Source: Bacteroidota bacterium (GTDB lineage Bacteria; Bacteroidota; Bacteroidia; Bacteroidales; VadinHA17). From it: 51,097 bases of DNA. This document shows, piece after piece, positions 41,016 through 49,369 of the stretch (its first letter is position 1; the number at the start of each line of letters is the position of its first letter). A program made the position numbers and the translations under genes. A model generated the notes under the pieces. The model was not told where the DNA came from, made no database searches, and saw only the letters and a program-made list of their open reading frames with translations. Where the stretch lies: positions 1 through 51,097 of the forward strand of contig JAEYZD010000199.1 in the NCBI GenBank assembly GCA_023430725.1, read 5' to 3'.

Positions 41016-42809
41016 TCAGTTTTTGAGGGCGGAGGCTATCAGTGCGGCTTTTTTGGTGCCAACTGCCTTTTCAAGCTCCTCCGCAGAGGCTTCGGCCACC
41101 TTTTTCACGGAGCCGAATTTTTTCAGGAGAAGCTCCTTGGTCTTCTCTCCTATCCCGGGAATTTCGTCGAGCAATGAAAGATTCATTTTGGAGCTTCGTT
41201 TGCCCCTGTGAAAATTTATCCCGAACCTGTGAGCTTCGTTCCTGAGGTGCTGAATGATTTTCAGGGTGATACTGTTCCTGTCAAGGTACAACGGCACTGA
41301 ATCTCCGGGAAAGTATATCTCTTCGAGTTTTTTTGCTATGCCGATTACGGTTATCTCTCCCCGGAGCCCAAGGCCTTCCAGGCTCCTTACAGCCGATGAG
41401 AGCTGACCCTTGCCGCCGTCAATAACAACAAGCTGTGGCAACGGTCTCTTCTCGTCAAGCATCCTCCTGTACCGGCGGTGGATCACCTCCTCCATTGATG
41501 CGAAGTCGTCCGGTCCGGTGACTGTCTTTATGTTAAAATGACGGTATTCCCTGTTGCTTGGTTTTCCGTTGCGGAACACAACACACGCTGCAACAGCGGA
41601 CTCACCCTGTATGTTCGAATTGTCAAAGCACTCTATATGAACGGGAAGCGCAGGCATATGAAGATCTTTCTTCATCCGTTCAAGGTTCTTCTCAGTCCTG
41701 TTTTCCTTCGACCGGTCCATTGCTTTCTTCTGTCTTTCAAGCCTGAAAAACACAGCGTTACGGTTTGCCAGCTCAAGCAGTTTATGCCTGTCTCCGCGTT
41801 GCGGTACCGAGTACTTTACCTTATCTATCAGTATTTCAGGCATAAATGGAACAATGATCTCCGGAGAGTCACTTGAGACGCGTTGCCTGATTTCTGTCAC
41901 AGCAGTAGAGAGAAGAGACTCCCTCTCTTCTTCCAGTCGCAGCTTGAGTTCTACTGACCACGACTGTACGATGGCGCCGGAAACGACTTTCATATAGCTG
42001 ATGAACATAGAGCCCTCGTCAACTGAGCAGCCGAACACATCCACGTTTCTGACTGAAGAGTTCACAACAACTGATTTGCTGCGGTACCGTGAAAGAAACT
42101 CCAGCTTTTCCTTGATCTTCTGTGCCTCTTCGAACCTGAGTCCGGCGGCGAACTTTTTCATCTGAGATTCAAGGTATGCCGTAACGCCTGAAAGATCTCC
42201 CTTTATGATTTCTTTTATCCTGGCTACCTGCTGGTTATAGTCGTCTTCACTTATCAGGCCTATGCACGGAGCCTTACAGTTACCCATGTGATATTCAAGG
42301 CATACTTTGAACTTACCTTCACTGATGGGTTTCTCCTGAAGAGGCAGTGAGCAGGTGCGGATCTGGAAGAGGTGGCGAATCAGCTCGAGGAGTGTTTTTA
42401 CGGCTATTACAGAGGTATAAGGCCCGAAGTATGACGATCCGTCAGGAATCAGCTTGCGTGTCAGAAACACCCGCGGAAAGTGCTCATTTTTAACGCATAT
42501 CCACGGATATGTCTTATCATCCTTGAGTAAAATATTGTATCGGGGCTGATGCTTCTTTATCAGGCTGTTTTCAAGGAGCAGTGCTTCAGATTCGCTGTCA
42601 ACTACAATATGGCGGATCTCCGTTGCACGCGAGAGCATCACATGAGTTTTGCCTGTCTGGTTCTTCGAGAAGTAGGATCCAACGCGTTTACGCAGGCTGC
42701 GGGCTTTCCCGACGTAAAGTATGATTCCTGAGGCATCAATGAACTGGTAAACCCCGGGTTTGTCCGGCAGCATCGAAGCGGTTGCACGAATATTTTCCCT
42801 GTCGGTCAA
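41016..42809 (-). CDS. uvrC: Excinuclease ABC subunit C
   Basis: Incises both sides of a DNA lesion after UvrAB recognition. 597 residues, normal length. GIY-YIG nuclease at the N terminus (GVYQFIDASGIILYVGKARSLRKRV), a UVR motif (about 205-240, EEAQKIKEKLE), the RNase H-like C-terminal nuclease (HIECFDNSNIQGES) and C-terminal helix-hairpin-helix repeats (DEIPGIGEKTKELLLKKFGS). ATG start. Monocistronic: 183 bp separate it from ade. Confidence 0.97.
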   Translation of the reverse strand: MTDRENIRATASMLPDKPGVYQFIDASGIILYVGKARSLRKRVGSYFSKNQTGKTHVMLSRATEIRHIVVDSESEALLLENSLIKKHQPRYNILLKDDKTYPWICVKNEHFPRVFLTRKLIPDGSSYFGPYTSVIAVKTLLELIRHLFQIRTCSLPLQEKPISEGKFKVCLEYHMGNCKAPCIGLISEDDYNQQVARIKEIIKGDLSGVTAYLESQMKKFAAGLRFEEAQKIKEKLEFLSRYRSKSVVVNSSVRNVDVFGCSVDEGSMFISYMKVVSGAIVQSWSVELKLRLEEERESLLSTAVTEIRQRVSSDSPEIIVPFMPEILIDKVKYSVPQRGDRHKLLELANRNAVFFRLERQKKAMDRSKENRTEKNLERMKKDLHMPALPVHIECFDNSNIQGESAVAACVVFRNGKPSNREYRHFNIKTVTGPDDFASMEEVIHRRYRRMLDEKRPLPQLVVIDGGKGQLSSAVRSLEGLGLRGEITVIGIAKKLEEIYFPGDSVPLYLDRNSITLKIIQHLRNEAHRFGINFHRGKRSSKMNLSLLDEIPGIGEKTKELLLKKFGSVKKVAEASAEELEKAVGTKKAALIASALKN

Positions 42810-42992
42810 AGCCTTATTCGTTGATTAATAGTACATTACACAGCAATCTGCGATTGTTTGCACCGCTTAAAGTTAAGAATTTAGGCATTCTGAAATTGAA
42901 CTGGTTGGCATGATAATATCACCCTGGCTCACTATTGCCTGATTATCAAGACATTAGTAAGCCTGGAGTTGATATGACAACTCTCCGGCGGT

Positions 42993-44636
42993 TCAGGCCC
43001 GGAATCTGCTGTACGGATCAGGAACGAACAGAGGTATGTGGCGGAAAGCCAGTCCGTCAAACAGTCCCCTGTCACTTAACTTGAGCTTTGGAATGACAAG
43101 CAGGGCCATGAAAGAGAGGGTCATGAAAGGTGCGTCGAGTTTGCTTCCAAGGCTTCTGGCGGTTTCGGAAAGCTTTTCATAACGCGAAGCCATTGCCGTA
43201 ACAGGCAGGTCAGACATTATTCCGGCCACGGGCAGTTTGAGTATTTCCTGGCCTTCGTCGGATACGACGCACATGCCGCCGGCTGCGTCTACGATCATGT
43301 TAATTGCATTAACAATATCCCGGTCATTTGTGCCTACGGCTATTATGTTGTGACTGTCATGAGCCACGGATGTTGCGATTGCTCCGTGTTTAAGCCCGAA
43401 TCCGCGGATGAATGCCACTGAAGGGGGCCGGTCATTGTATCTCTCTTTCACAACGATTTTCAGGAAATCAGTCTCCGGATTGGCTGTCACAAACTGTTCT
43501 TCTCCGGTTCTTACAATCTCTGCATCGGTTATCAGGTCGCCGTTTCGGGCAACAATCACATTGATTTTTCCACCCTCATTGATAACTCTGATTTCATCCT
43601 GGAGGAGACGGGTACATTTGAATTTGTTCACTTTTTCAACCTCTCCCGGAGAGAAGAGTGTCTGTCCGTTTCTGTATACGCATTCACCGTTGATCCATGT
43701 TTCGAGGATGTTCATGCGTGCCGGATCATCAATAATTATGAAATCTGCGGGTTCGCCGGGACGGAGCAAGCCTGCCTTGATGCCGTAATGCCTTATTGTA
43801 TTTGCAGAAGCGGCTCTTATTACATTGAACATATCATAACCCATTGCTATGAGTCTTGCCACGAGTGTATTAATGTGTCCTTTTGCAAGTGTTTCAGGGT
43901 GCAGGTCATCAGTACACAGCATAACCTCATCAGGGTAATAGTTAAGCAGCGGCGCCAGAGTCTCAAGATTCTTGGCCGCGCTGCCTTCCCTTATGAGAAT
44001 TTTCATTCCGCCGGAAATTTTTTCAAGAGCCTCTTCTATTGAGGTACATTCATGATCGGTAGATATTCCGGCATTTATGTACTTCCTGAGCTCTTCGCCT
44101 GTCAGCCCAGGAGCATGACCGTCAATCGGCACGCCGGCAATTTTAGCTGCCTCAAGCTTATTGTACACTTCAGCATCATCATAGATTACACCAGGAAAAT
44201 TCATCATTTCAGCCAGAAATTTAACCCTTCCCTCCTCCAGCATTTCTCTGATATCCGAGGCGGTTATCTTTGCTCCGGCGCTTTCAGACTGAGTGGCCGG
44301 CACGCATGAAGGAGCTCCGAATATCATTTTCATCGGAATTTTTTCTGCATTGTCAAGCATAAATTCCACCCCCTGGCGTCCCATGACATTTGCAATCTCA
44401 TGCGGGTCTGCTACCACGGCCACAGTACCATGCCTCACTGCTGCAACAGCAAAATGTGAAGGGACCATCATGCTGCTCTCTATATGCACATGGGCATCAG
44501 CCAATCCTGGCATGATATACAGATCCGGACTTTCATCAGTCTCAGCGATAGATTCTATCCGGCCATCGATAACAGTTACAACCCCCGGATAAATGCGCCT
44601 CTTGTGCACATCAATAATTTTGCCTGCAATATTCAT
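42993..44636 (-). CDS. ade: Adenine deaminase
   Basis: Amidohydrolase-superfamily enzyme converting adenine to hypoxanthine for purine salvage. 547 residues. Metal motif LADAHVHIESS at about residues 46-56 and following DPHEI, GHAPGL and TDD ligand regions mark the Ade (AdeC) type rather than the Add type. It is followed by a 183-bp gap with nothing recognisable before uvrC. Upstream lies the mnmG cluster, with the perfect parS site between. Confidence 0.95.
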   Translation of the reverse strand: MNIAGKIIDVHKRRIYPGVVTVIDGRIESIAETDESPDLYIMPGLADAHVHIESSMMVPSHFAVAAVRHGTVAVVADPHEIANVMGRQGVEFMLDNAEKIPMKMIFGAPSCVPATQSESAGAKITASDIREMLEEGRVKFLAEMMNFPGVIYDDAEVYNKLEAAKIAGVPIDGHAPGLTGEELRKYINAGISTDHECTSIEEALEKISGGMKILIREGSAAKNLETLAPLLNYYPDEVMLCTDDLHPETLAKGHINTLVARLIAMGYDMFNVIRAASANTIRHYGIKAGLLRPGEPADFIIIDDPARMNILETWINGECVYRNGQTLFSPGEVEKVNKFKCTRLLQDEIRVINEGGKINVIVARNGDLITDAEIVRTGEEQFVTANPETDFLKIVVKERYNDRPPSVAFIRGFGLKHGAIATSVAHDSHNIIAVGTNDRDIVNAINMIVDAAGGMCVVSDEGQEILKLPVAGIMSDLPVTAMASRYEKLSETARSLGSKLDAPFMTLSFMALLVIPKLKLSDRGLFDGLAFRHIPLFVPDPYSRFRA

Positions 44637-44654
44637 GATATATCAAAAAAAAGC

Positions 44655-44670
44655 TGTTCCACGTGGAACA
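44655..44670. other. parS-like site 2 (perfect 16-bp palindrome)
   Basis: TGTTCCACGTGGAACA is a perfect palindrome and matches the conserved bacterial parS consensus TGTTNCACGTGNAACA in all positions. It lies in the 41-bp gap between mnmG and ade. Confidence 0.85.
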
Positions 44671-44677
44671 TCTTGAG

Positions 44678-46552
44678 TTATCGTCCAAGATACATGATCA
44701 GAATGGAAACGTCAGATGAAGAGACGCCCGTAATCCTTGATGCCTGACCAATTGTTGCAGGCCTGATTCTGGTAAGTTTCTGCCTGCCTTCTGTTGATAT
44801 GCTGGCCAGTTCGTCATATACTATCTCTTCCGGAATTTTAAGATCTTCCAGCCTTTTGATCTTATCCGCCACTCCTTTCTCTCTCTCCAGGTAGCCTGCA
44901 TACTTTATCCGAATCTCTGCCGCCTCAATAACTTCTCTCCTTAAAGGGGAGCTATTATATTGGAGCTTTACTGCATCGCTGATTCTTGCAAGCAGTAATT
45001 CCAGCTCTATCTGAGGTCTTGCAGCAAGACCCACAGCTTTAATCTTCTGACCTATCTCTGCTGTTCCCATCTCTGACAGGAACGGATTTATATCCGCAGG
45101 TGAAATACTGTAAGTTCTGAGAAACGAAATCAGTTCCTCAGTCAATCTCAGTTTCTCTTCAAGTCTTGAGACTCTCTCCTTCGTTGCAGTACCAAGCGTT
45201 GCTGCCAGCGGGGTAAGCCGTTCATCGGCATTGTCCTGCCGGAGCAGAATCCTGTATTCGGCCCTGGAGGTGAACATTCTGTAGGGCTCATCAACTCCTT
45301 TAGTAACGAGATCATCAATCAAAACTCCGATATAAGCCTCATCTCTTTTAAGAATCACCGGTTCTTCTCCCCTGACCTTCTTTACGGCATTGATGCCGGC
45401 AAGCAGTCCCTGCGCACCCGCCTCTTCATAACCTGTAGTTCCGTTTATCTGCCCGGCAAAGAACAGGTTCCCAATTCTCTTTGTTTCCAGGGAATGTTTA
45501 AGCTGAGTCGGCTGGAAGAAGTCGTACTCAATTGCATAACCGGGCCTGAATATTACAACATCCTCCAGACCATGAATCTCCTTAAGGGCTTCAATCTGCG
45601 TCTCAAGTCTGAGACTGCTTGCAAAACCGTTTATGTAATATTCGTTTGTTTCCCACCCTTCCGGCTCAAGAAAGAGCTGGTGAGATTCCTTTCCCGCAAA
45701 GGTCACTATCTTATCTTCCACGCTCGGGCAGTACCTTGGTCCTCTTCCCTTGATCCTTCCTGTAAATAGCGGAGAAAATTCGAGTCCCTTTCTCAGGGCT
45801 TCATGAGCCTTCTCATTCGTATGGGTTATATAACAGCTTCTTTCGTCGCTGATACTTATGCCGTCATGCAGGTATGAGAAACACCTGCCTTCTCCGTCTC
45901 CCTTCTGCTCGGTCATCGCCTTGAAATCGATGCTTCGTCCGTCTATTCTTGCACTTGTTCCTGTTTTTAGCCGGTCAACACCGAAACCTAATTCCCTGAG
46001 CTGATCACTTATTCCCTTCGACGCCGGATCACCGGATCTTCCTCCCGGCATAGTGTTGAATCCCACATGCATTAATCCGTTAAGGAAGGTGCCGTTTGTA
46101 AGTATTACTGCATCAGACATGAATTCAGTTCCGAACGTTGTTCGCACCCCCTTCACCTTTCCGTCCTCAACGATCAGGCTGCTTGCCTGTTCCTGCCATA
46201 TTGAAAGGTTATCTGTAGTCTCAAGCTCCTTGCGCCATTCCCTGCTGAAAAGCATCCGGTCACACTGCGCCCTCGGGCTCCACATCGCAGGACCTTTGCT
46301 CCTGTTTAGCATCCTGAACTGAATCATGGTCCGGTCAGTTATAATGCCCGACATACCGCCAAGAGCATCTATTTCCCTGATTATCTGTCCTTTGGCTATT
46401 CCGCCCATTGCCGGATTGCATGACATCTGCGCCAGTTTGGTCATATCCATCGTGACAAGAAGTGTCCTGGCACCCATGACGGCGGCAATACGCGCAGCTT
46501 CACAGCCGGCGTGGCCTCCACCAACCACAATTATATCATATCTGAAGTTCAT
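44678..46552 (-). CDS. mnmG: tRNA uridine-5-carboxymethylaminomethyl modification enzyme MnmG
   Basis: FAD-dependent partner of MnmE that makes cmnm5U at the tRNA wobble position. 624 residues. FAD-binding GGGHAGCEAARIAA at the N terminus, the characteristic MSCNPAMGGIAKGQ with the active Cys, and LKTGTSARIDG and GQINGTTGYEEAGAQG further on. Its start overlaps the ybeY stop by 4 bp. Last gene of a six-gene minus-strand cluster. Confidence 0.97.
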   Translation of the reverse strand: MNFRYDIIVVGGGHAGCEAARIAAVMGARTLLVTMDMTKLAQMSCNPAMGGIAKGQIIREIDALGGMSGIITDRTMIQFRMLNRSKGPAMWSPRAQCDRMLFSREWRKELETTDNLSIWQEQASSLIVEDGKVKGVRTTFGTEFMSDAVILTNGTFLNGLMHVGFNTMPGGRSGDPASKGISDQLRELGFGVDRLKTGTSARIDGRSIDFKAMTEQKGDGEGRCFSYLHDGISISDERSCYITHTNEKAHEALRKGLEFSPLFTGRIKGRGPRYCPSVEDKIVTFAGKESHQLFLEPEGWETNEYYINGFASSLRLETQIEALKEIHGLEDVVIFRPGYAIEYDFFQPTQLKHSLETKRIGNLFFAGQINGTTGYEEAGAQGLLAGINAVKKVRGEEPVILKRDEAYIGVLIDDLVTKGVDEPYRMFTSRAEYRILLRQDNADERLTPLAATLGTATKERVSRLEEKLRLTEELISFLRTYSISPADINPFLSEMGTAEIGQKIKAVGLAARPQIELELLLARISDAVKLQYNSSPLRREVIEAAEIRIKYAGYLEREKGVADKIKRLEDLKIPEEIVYDELASISTEGRQKLTRIRPATIGQASRITGVSSSDVSILIMYLGR

Positions 46553-46971
46553 TCCGCATATGATAAGGCCAGATACATCTCCTCCATCTCAGACATTTTT
46601 TTCCTCTCCCCTTCTGTGCTGTCATCATATCCGCATAAATGAAGGATTCCGTGGAAAATCACCCTTCTCATTTCTGTTCCGAATGAGGTATCATATTTAA
46701 AGGCATTTTCCCTGACTCTCGGTTCGCTTATATATATCTCCCCGTTAAGAATACTTCCCCTGCTATAGTCGAAAGTGATTATGTCAGTATAATAATCGTG
46801 TCCCAGGAACTCGGTGTTTATCTCATACACCTTCTCATCATCAGTAATGATTAAATCAATGACACCGGCTCTCTTGCCGGCATCACTCACAATTCTCGCA
46901 GCCGTTTTCTTTAGTTTCCTGCTGTCACGCAGTCTGAACTTCTCAATATCGTAGTGAAAGCTAATTCTCAA
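46549..46971 (-). CDS. ybeY: rRNA maturation RNase YbeY
   Basis: Zinc-dependent endoribonuclease needed for 16S rRNA 3' maturation and 70S quality control. 140 residues. The metal motif reads HGILHLCGYDD; most YbeY proteins have HxxxHxxGxDH, so the third histidine is replaced by Asp. An Asp/Glu can still bind metal, and several Bacteroidota proteins vary here. It begins 4 bp after the ATPase gene stop and overlaps mnmG. Confidence 0.93.
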   Translation of the reverse strand: MRISFHYDIEKFRLRDSRKLKKTAARIVSDAGKRAGVIDLIITDDEKVYEINTEFLGHDYYTDIITFDYSRGSILNGEIYISEPRVRENAFKYDTSFGTEMRRVIFHGILHLCGYDDSTEGERKKMSEMEEMYLALSYAE

Positions 46972-46975
46972 GGCT

Positions 46976-47368
46976 TCAGTATTTAAACCTCATCGTCACC
47001 TGGTTTCCAGTATCATTGAAAACCAGTGCATCCGCGAGGCTCCTCATTATAAACACACCACGCCCGTGAAGGTTCTCGATATTGGCAGGATCGGTCGGAT
47101 CCGGAAGAGAATCGTACTTAAATCCTTCTCCCTGATCTGTTACAGAAACTTCAAACCAGTTTCCGTCAGCCTTGAAATCAACCGTGACCATTTTATCGGC
47201 ATTACCCTTATTACCGTGAAGAATTGCGTTATTAACCGCTTCTACAGTAGATATCAGAATCTTCCCGTATACCTCATCCGATATCCCGAGCTTTTTAGAT
47301 AATGTATCCACCAGCGTTTCTACAACGCGTAACTTTTCAATGTCTGAATTAATTGTAATGCTTTCCAT
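46976..47368 (-). CDS. RsbW/SpoIIAB-like ATP-binding protein
   Basis: 130-residue GHKL-type ATPase of the anti-sigma-factor kinase shape. N box VEAVNNAILHGNKGN and G1 box DQGEGF, then GRGVFIMRSLAD, are intact. Such proteins normally phosphorylate an anti-sigma antagonist or act as anti-sigma factors; no partner gene lies near. ATG at 47368 is preferred to a TTG at 47419. It sits within the cluster that recurs in this phylum upstream of ybeY. Confidence 0.88.
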   Translation of the reverse strand: MESITINSDIEKLRVVETLVDTLSKKLGISDEVYGKILISTVEAVNNAILHGNKGNADKMVTVDFKADGNWFEVSVTDQGEGFKYDSLPDPTDPANIENLHGRGVFIMRSLADALVFNDTGNQVTMRFKY

Positions 47369-47426
47369 TCCTGAATCCCTATCACAAATAATAACTGAAA
47401 GGGTATCTATTTGTTGCAAAATTTAG

Positions 47427-48608
47427 TCATTTTTTTGTCAGCCACAGCTCCGGATCAAGCTTTTTCTTTTCTTCGTATACCATAAATTTCAGAACGGCTT
47501 TGCCGCCGTCTCCATTATCAAGATAAACATCTCCTATATCCTGTCCTGTCGCAACTGAGTCTCCTGCTTTAACCTTCACATTGACAAGGTTCTGATAAAC
47601 AGTAAGGTATTTACCGTGCCTGATAATAACTGCCATATTCGCTCCGGATATTGCAAAAACCCTCACAACTTCGCCTTTATATACACTCTTAGCTTTCGTG
47701 GCTCCGCTCGACGTTATCTCAATTCCGATATTATCCTCGGTTACATTCTTCAGCACAGGGTGCCGCTGAAGACCGAAGTGTCCGGTGACAATTCCCCTGT
47801 CAACCGGCCATGGCAGACGTCCGCGGTTATCTCCAAAAGAGTCCCCGATCAGCTTCATCTCGGAGCTCATAGGCACCTTGTCGCTTTTCTTCCTCTCCTC
47901 CTCTATCAACCGCTCAATCTCCTTCTCTATCTGTCTTGCAACCCTTCTCTTCTCATCCAGTTCCTGCTTAAGCTGCTTCTCCTTACGGCTCAGGTTGCTT
48001 ATCAGTCTCTCCTTCCTGTCCTGCTCATCCCTGAGCATCTGCTTCTGCCTTACCTCCTTGCTCTTCAAATCATTGACATTCTTCCTGTCCTTTTCAAGCC
48101 TTTCCCTTGTGCTCTGCATCTCGTTGTAAAGAGTCTCTATGGTCTCCGTCTCCTTGCGCCGGTACCTGGCTACCTGCTGTATGTATTTCAATCGCTTGTA
48201 ACCCTGGTTGAAATCTGCCGAGGACAGTATGAATGCAACAGCCGGTGTTCCCTTTGTAGCCTTGTATGCACTCAGAATAGAGTTCGCGTATTTGGTCTTA
48301 AGTTCATTAAGGTCCTGCTCCAGCATTTCTATGGCTAAACTGTTAAGGCTTATCCGGTATTCGAGAAGAGATATTTCCTGACCGTACTCATTGATCAATC
48401 TTTCCCGAAGGCCAAGTTTTTTGCCAATCACTCTCAGTTCATTAAGATTTTCGCTCTTCTGTGTGGTTGTAGTCTTAAGCATTTTGTCAACATACTCTAT
48501 CTCCTGGAGATTCTTCTTCCTCAGCTCCTCAAGCTCTGCCCGGGACTGACCTTCAAGGCAGTACAATGAGGCAGCAATCACAATCAGTATGGACAAAACT
48601 CTTCTCAC
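47427..48608 (-). CDS. EnvC-like murein hydrolase activator (M23/LytM, coiled-coil)
   Basis: 393-residue exported protein: signal peptide (about 1-20), long coiled coil (about 25-255, Glu/Lys/Arg-rich heptads) and a C-terminal LytM domain. The zinc ligands are degenerate: where 'HxGxD' is expected it reads NIGIE, and the final HxH is replaced by HGKYLTVYQN. This is the pattern of EnvC/NlpD activators, which do not cut peptidoglycan but switch on amidases at the division site. It overlaps the DUF4292 gene by 4 bp. Confidence 0.9.
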   Translation of the reverse strand: MRRVLSILIVIAASLYCLEGQSRAELEELRKKNLQEIEYVDKMLKTTTTQKSENLNELRVIGKKLGLRERLINEYGQEISLLEYRISLNSLAIEMLEQDLNELKTKYANSILSAYKATKGTPAVAFILSSADFNQGYKRLKYIQQVARYRRKETETIETLYNEMQSTRERLEKDRKNVNDLKSKEVRQKQMLRDEQDRKERLISNLSRKEKQLKQELDEKRRVARQIEKEIERLIEEERKKSDKVPMSSEMKLIGDSFGDNRGRLPWPVDRGIVTGHFGLQRHPVLKNVTEDNIGIEITSSGATKAKSVYKGEVVRVFAISGANMAVIIRHGKYLTVYQNLVNVKVKAGDSVATGQDIGDVYLDNGDGGKAVLKFMVYEEKKKLDPELWLTKK

Positions 48609-49369
48609 AGACTCTCACGCTTGTATGAAGGCAGATTAAACGCAATGTCAGAATCGTACCCGTATTCAAGATCCTCTATAGAAAGTTTCACGTGAAACAT
48701 TTTCTTTCTTTCCTCCATTGAAATTGAGGAGGCATATCGCTTTCCAGCAGTTTCCCGGAAACTGCTGAAAGTGAGAAAAACAGTATGTCCTGAGCTTGTT
48801 GCATCAATTCTTTCCCGGCATACCTTCATCTCATCAGCACAAATGGTTATCTCACGCCTGAACTCCTCTTCACCTCCCGTTACAACGACCTGACCGTCAG
48901 TGGTGTTTCTGTAGTCACCATTAACATCAACCGGCATATCACCGAAAAGTATTCTCATAAAATCATCAGGCAGTCCGTTCCTTTTCATGACCGCGTCCTT
49001 CTTCCCCGTATAAACAGTTTTGTTGAACCTGTCGATTGCAGCAACATCATTTCCAACAATCAGTATTCTGGCAAGTTCTATTCCCAGCGGACCTCTGACT
49101 GACGCGTAAAAATCTCCCTTTGCGTTGAGCCTGGCGTGTAATCCGAATTTTCCCTCTATCGGCGTTCCTTCAAGTTCAATGCTTCCCTTCCGGATTTCAA
49201 ATCCGCGATCCGTCAGGTTGTTTTCATATACCCCGGCTGCCAGGGCTGCGAAATCCGCACTGACCGGTATATTTCCCCTATCCGTCACCCGGCCTTTTCT
49301 CAGCGCATTGCACCCAGAAAGTCCGATGATGACTGCCGCTATCAGTAAATATCTCAGTCTTGCCTGCAT
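48605..49369 (-). CDS. DUF4292 family lipoprotein
   Basis: 254-residue probable outer-membrane lipoprotein: signal with GLSGC (Cys about residue 20) and a beta-rich domain. The family is restricted to Bacteroidota and its function is unknown; its fold resembles LolB/LolA-like lipid-binding proteins in general character, which is only inference. It overlaps the TPR gene by 16 bp and contains parS-like site 3. Confidence 0.8.
   Translation of the reverse strand: MQARLRYLLIAAVIIGLSGCNALRKGRVTDRGNIPVSADFAALAAGVYENNLTDRGFEIRKGSIELEGTPIEGKFGLHARLNAKGDFYASVRGPLGIELARILIVGNDVAAIDRFNKTVYTGKKDAVMKRNGLPDDFMRILFGDMPVDVNGDYRNTTDGQVVVTGGEEEFRREITICADEMKVCRERIDATSSGHTVFLTFSSFRETAGKRYASSISMEERKKMFHVKLSIEDLEYGYDSDIAFNLPSYKRESL
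48684..48699. other. parS-like site 3 (one mismatch), inside a gene
   Basis: AGTTTCACGTGAAACA differs from the parS consensus TGTTTCACGTGAAACA only at the first base. It lies within the DUF4292 coding sequence, encoding MFHVKL on the minus strand; intragenic parS sites are common in other bacteria. Confidence 0.75.

Noticed and set aside
42810..42992. 183-bp gap between uvrC and ade as a possible small RNA or tRNA locus
   Set aside because: Only a short CAATC/GATTG dyad is seen; no cloverleaf, promoter or terminator pattern.
47616..48338. 240-residue plus-strand open frame
   Set aside because: Antisense shadow of the EnvC-like coiled coil; Leu-rich because the real gene is Glu/Lys-rich.
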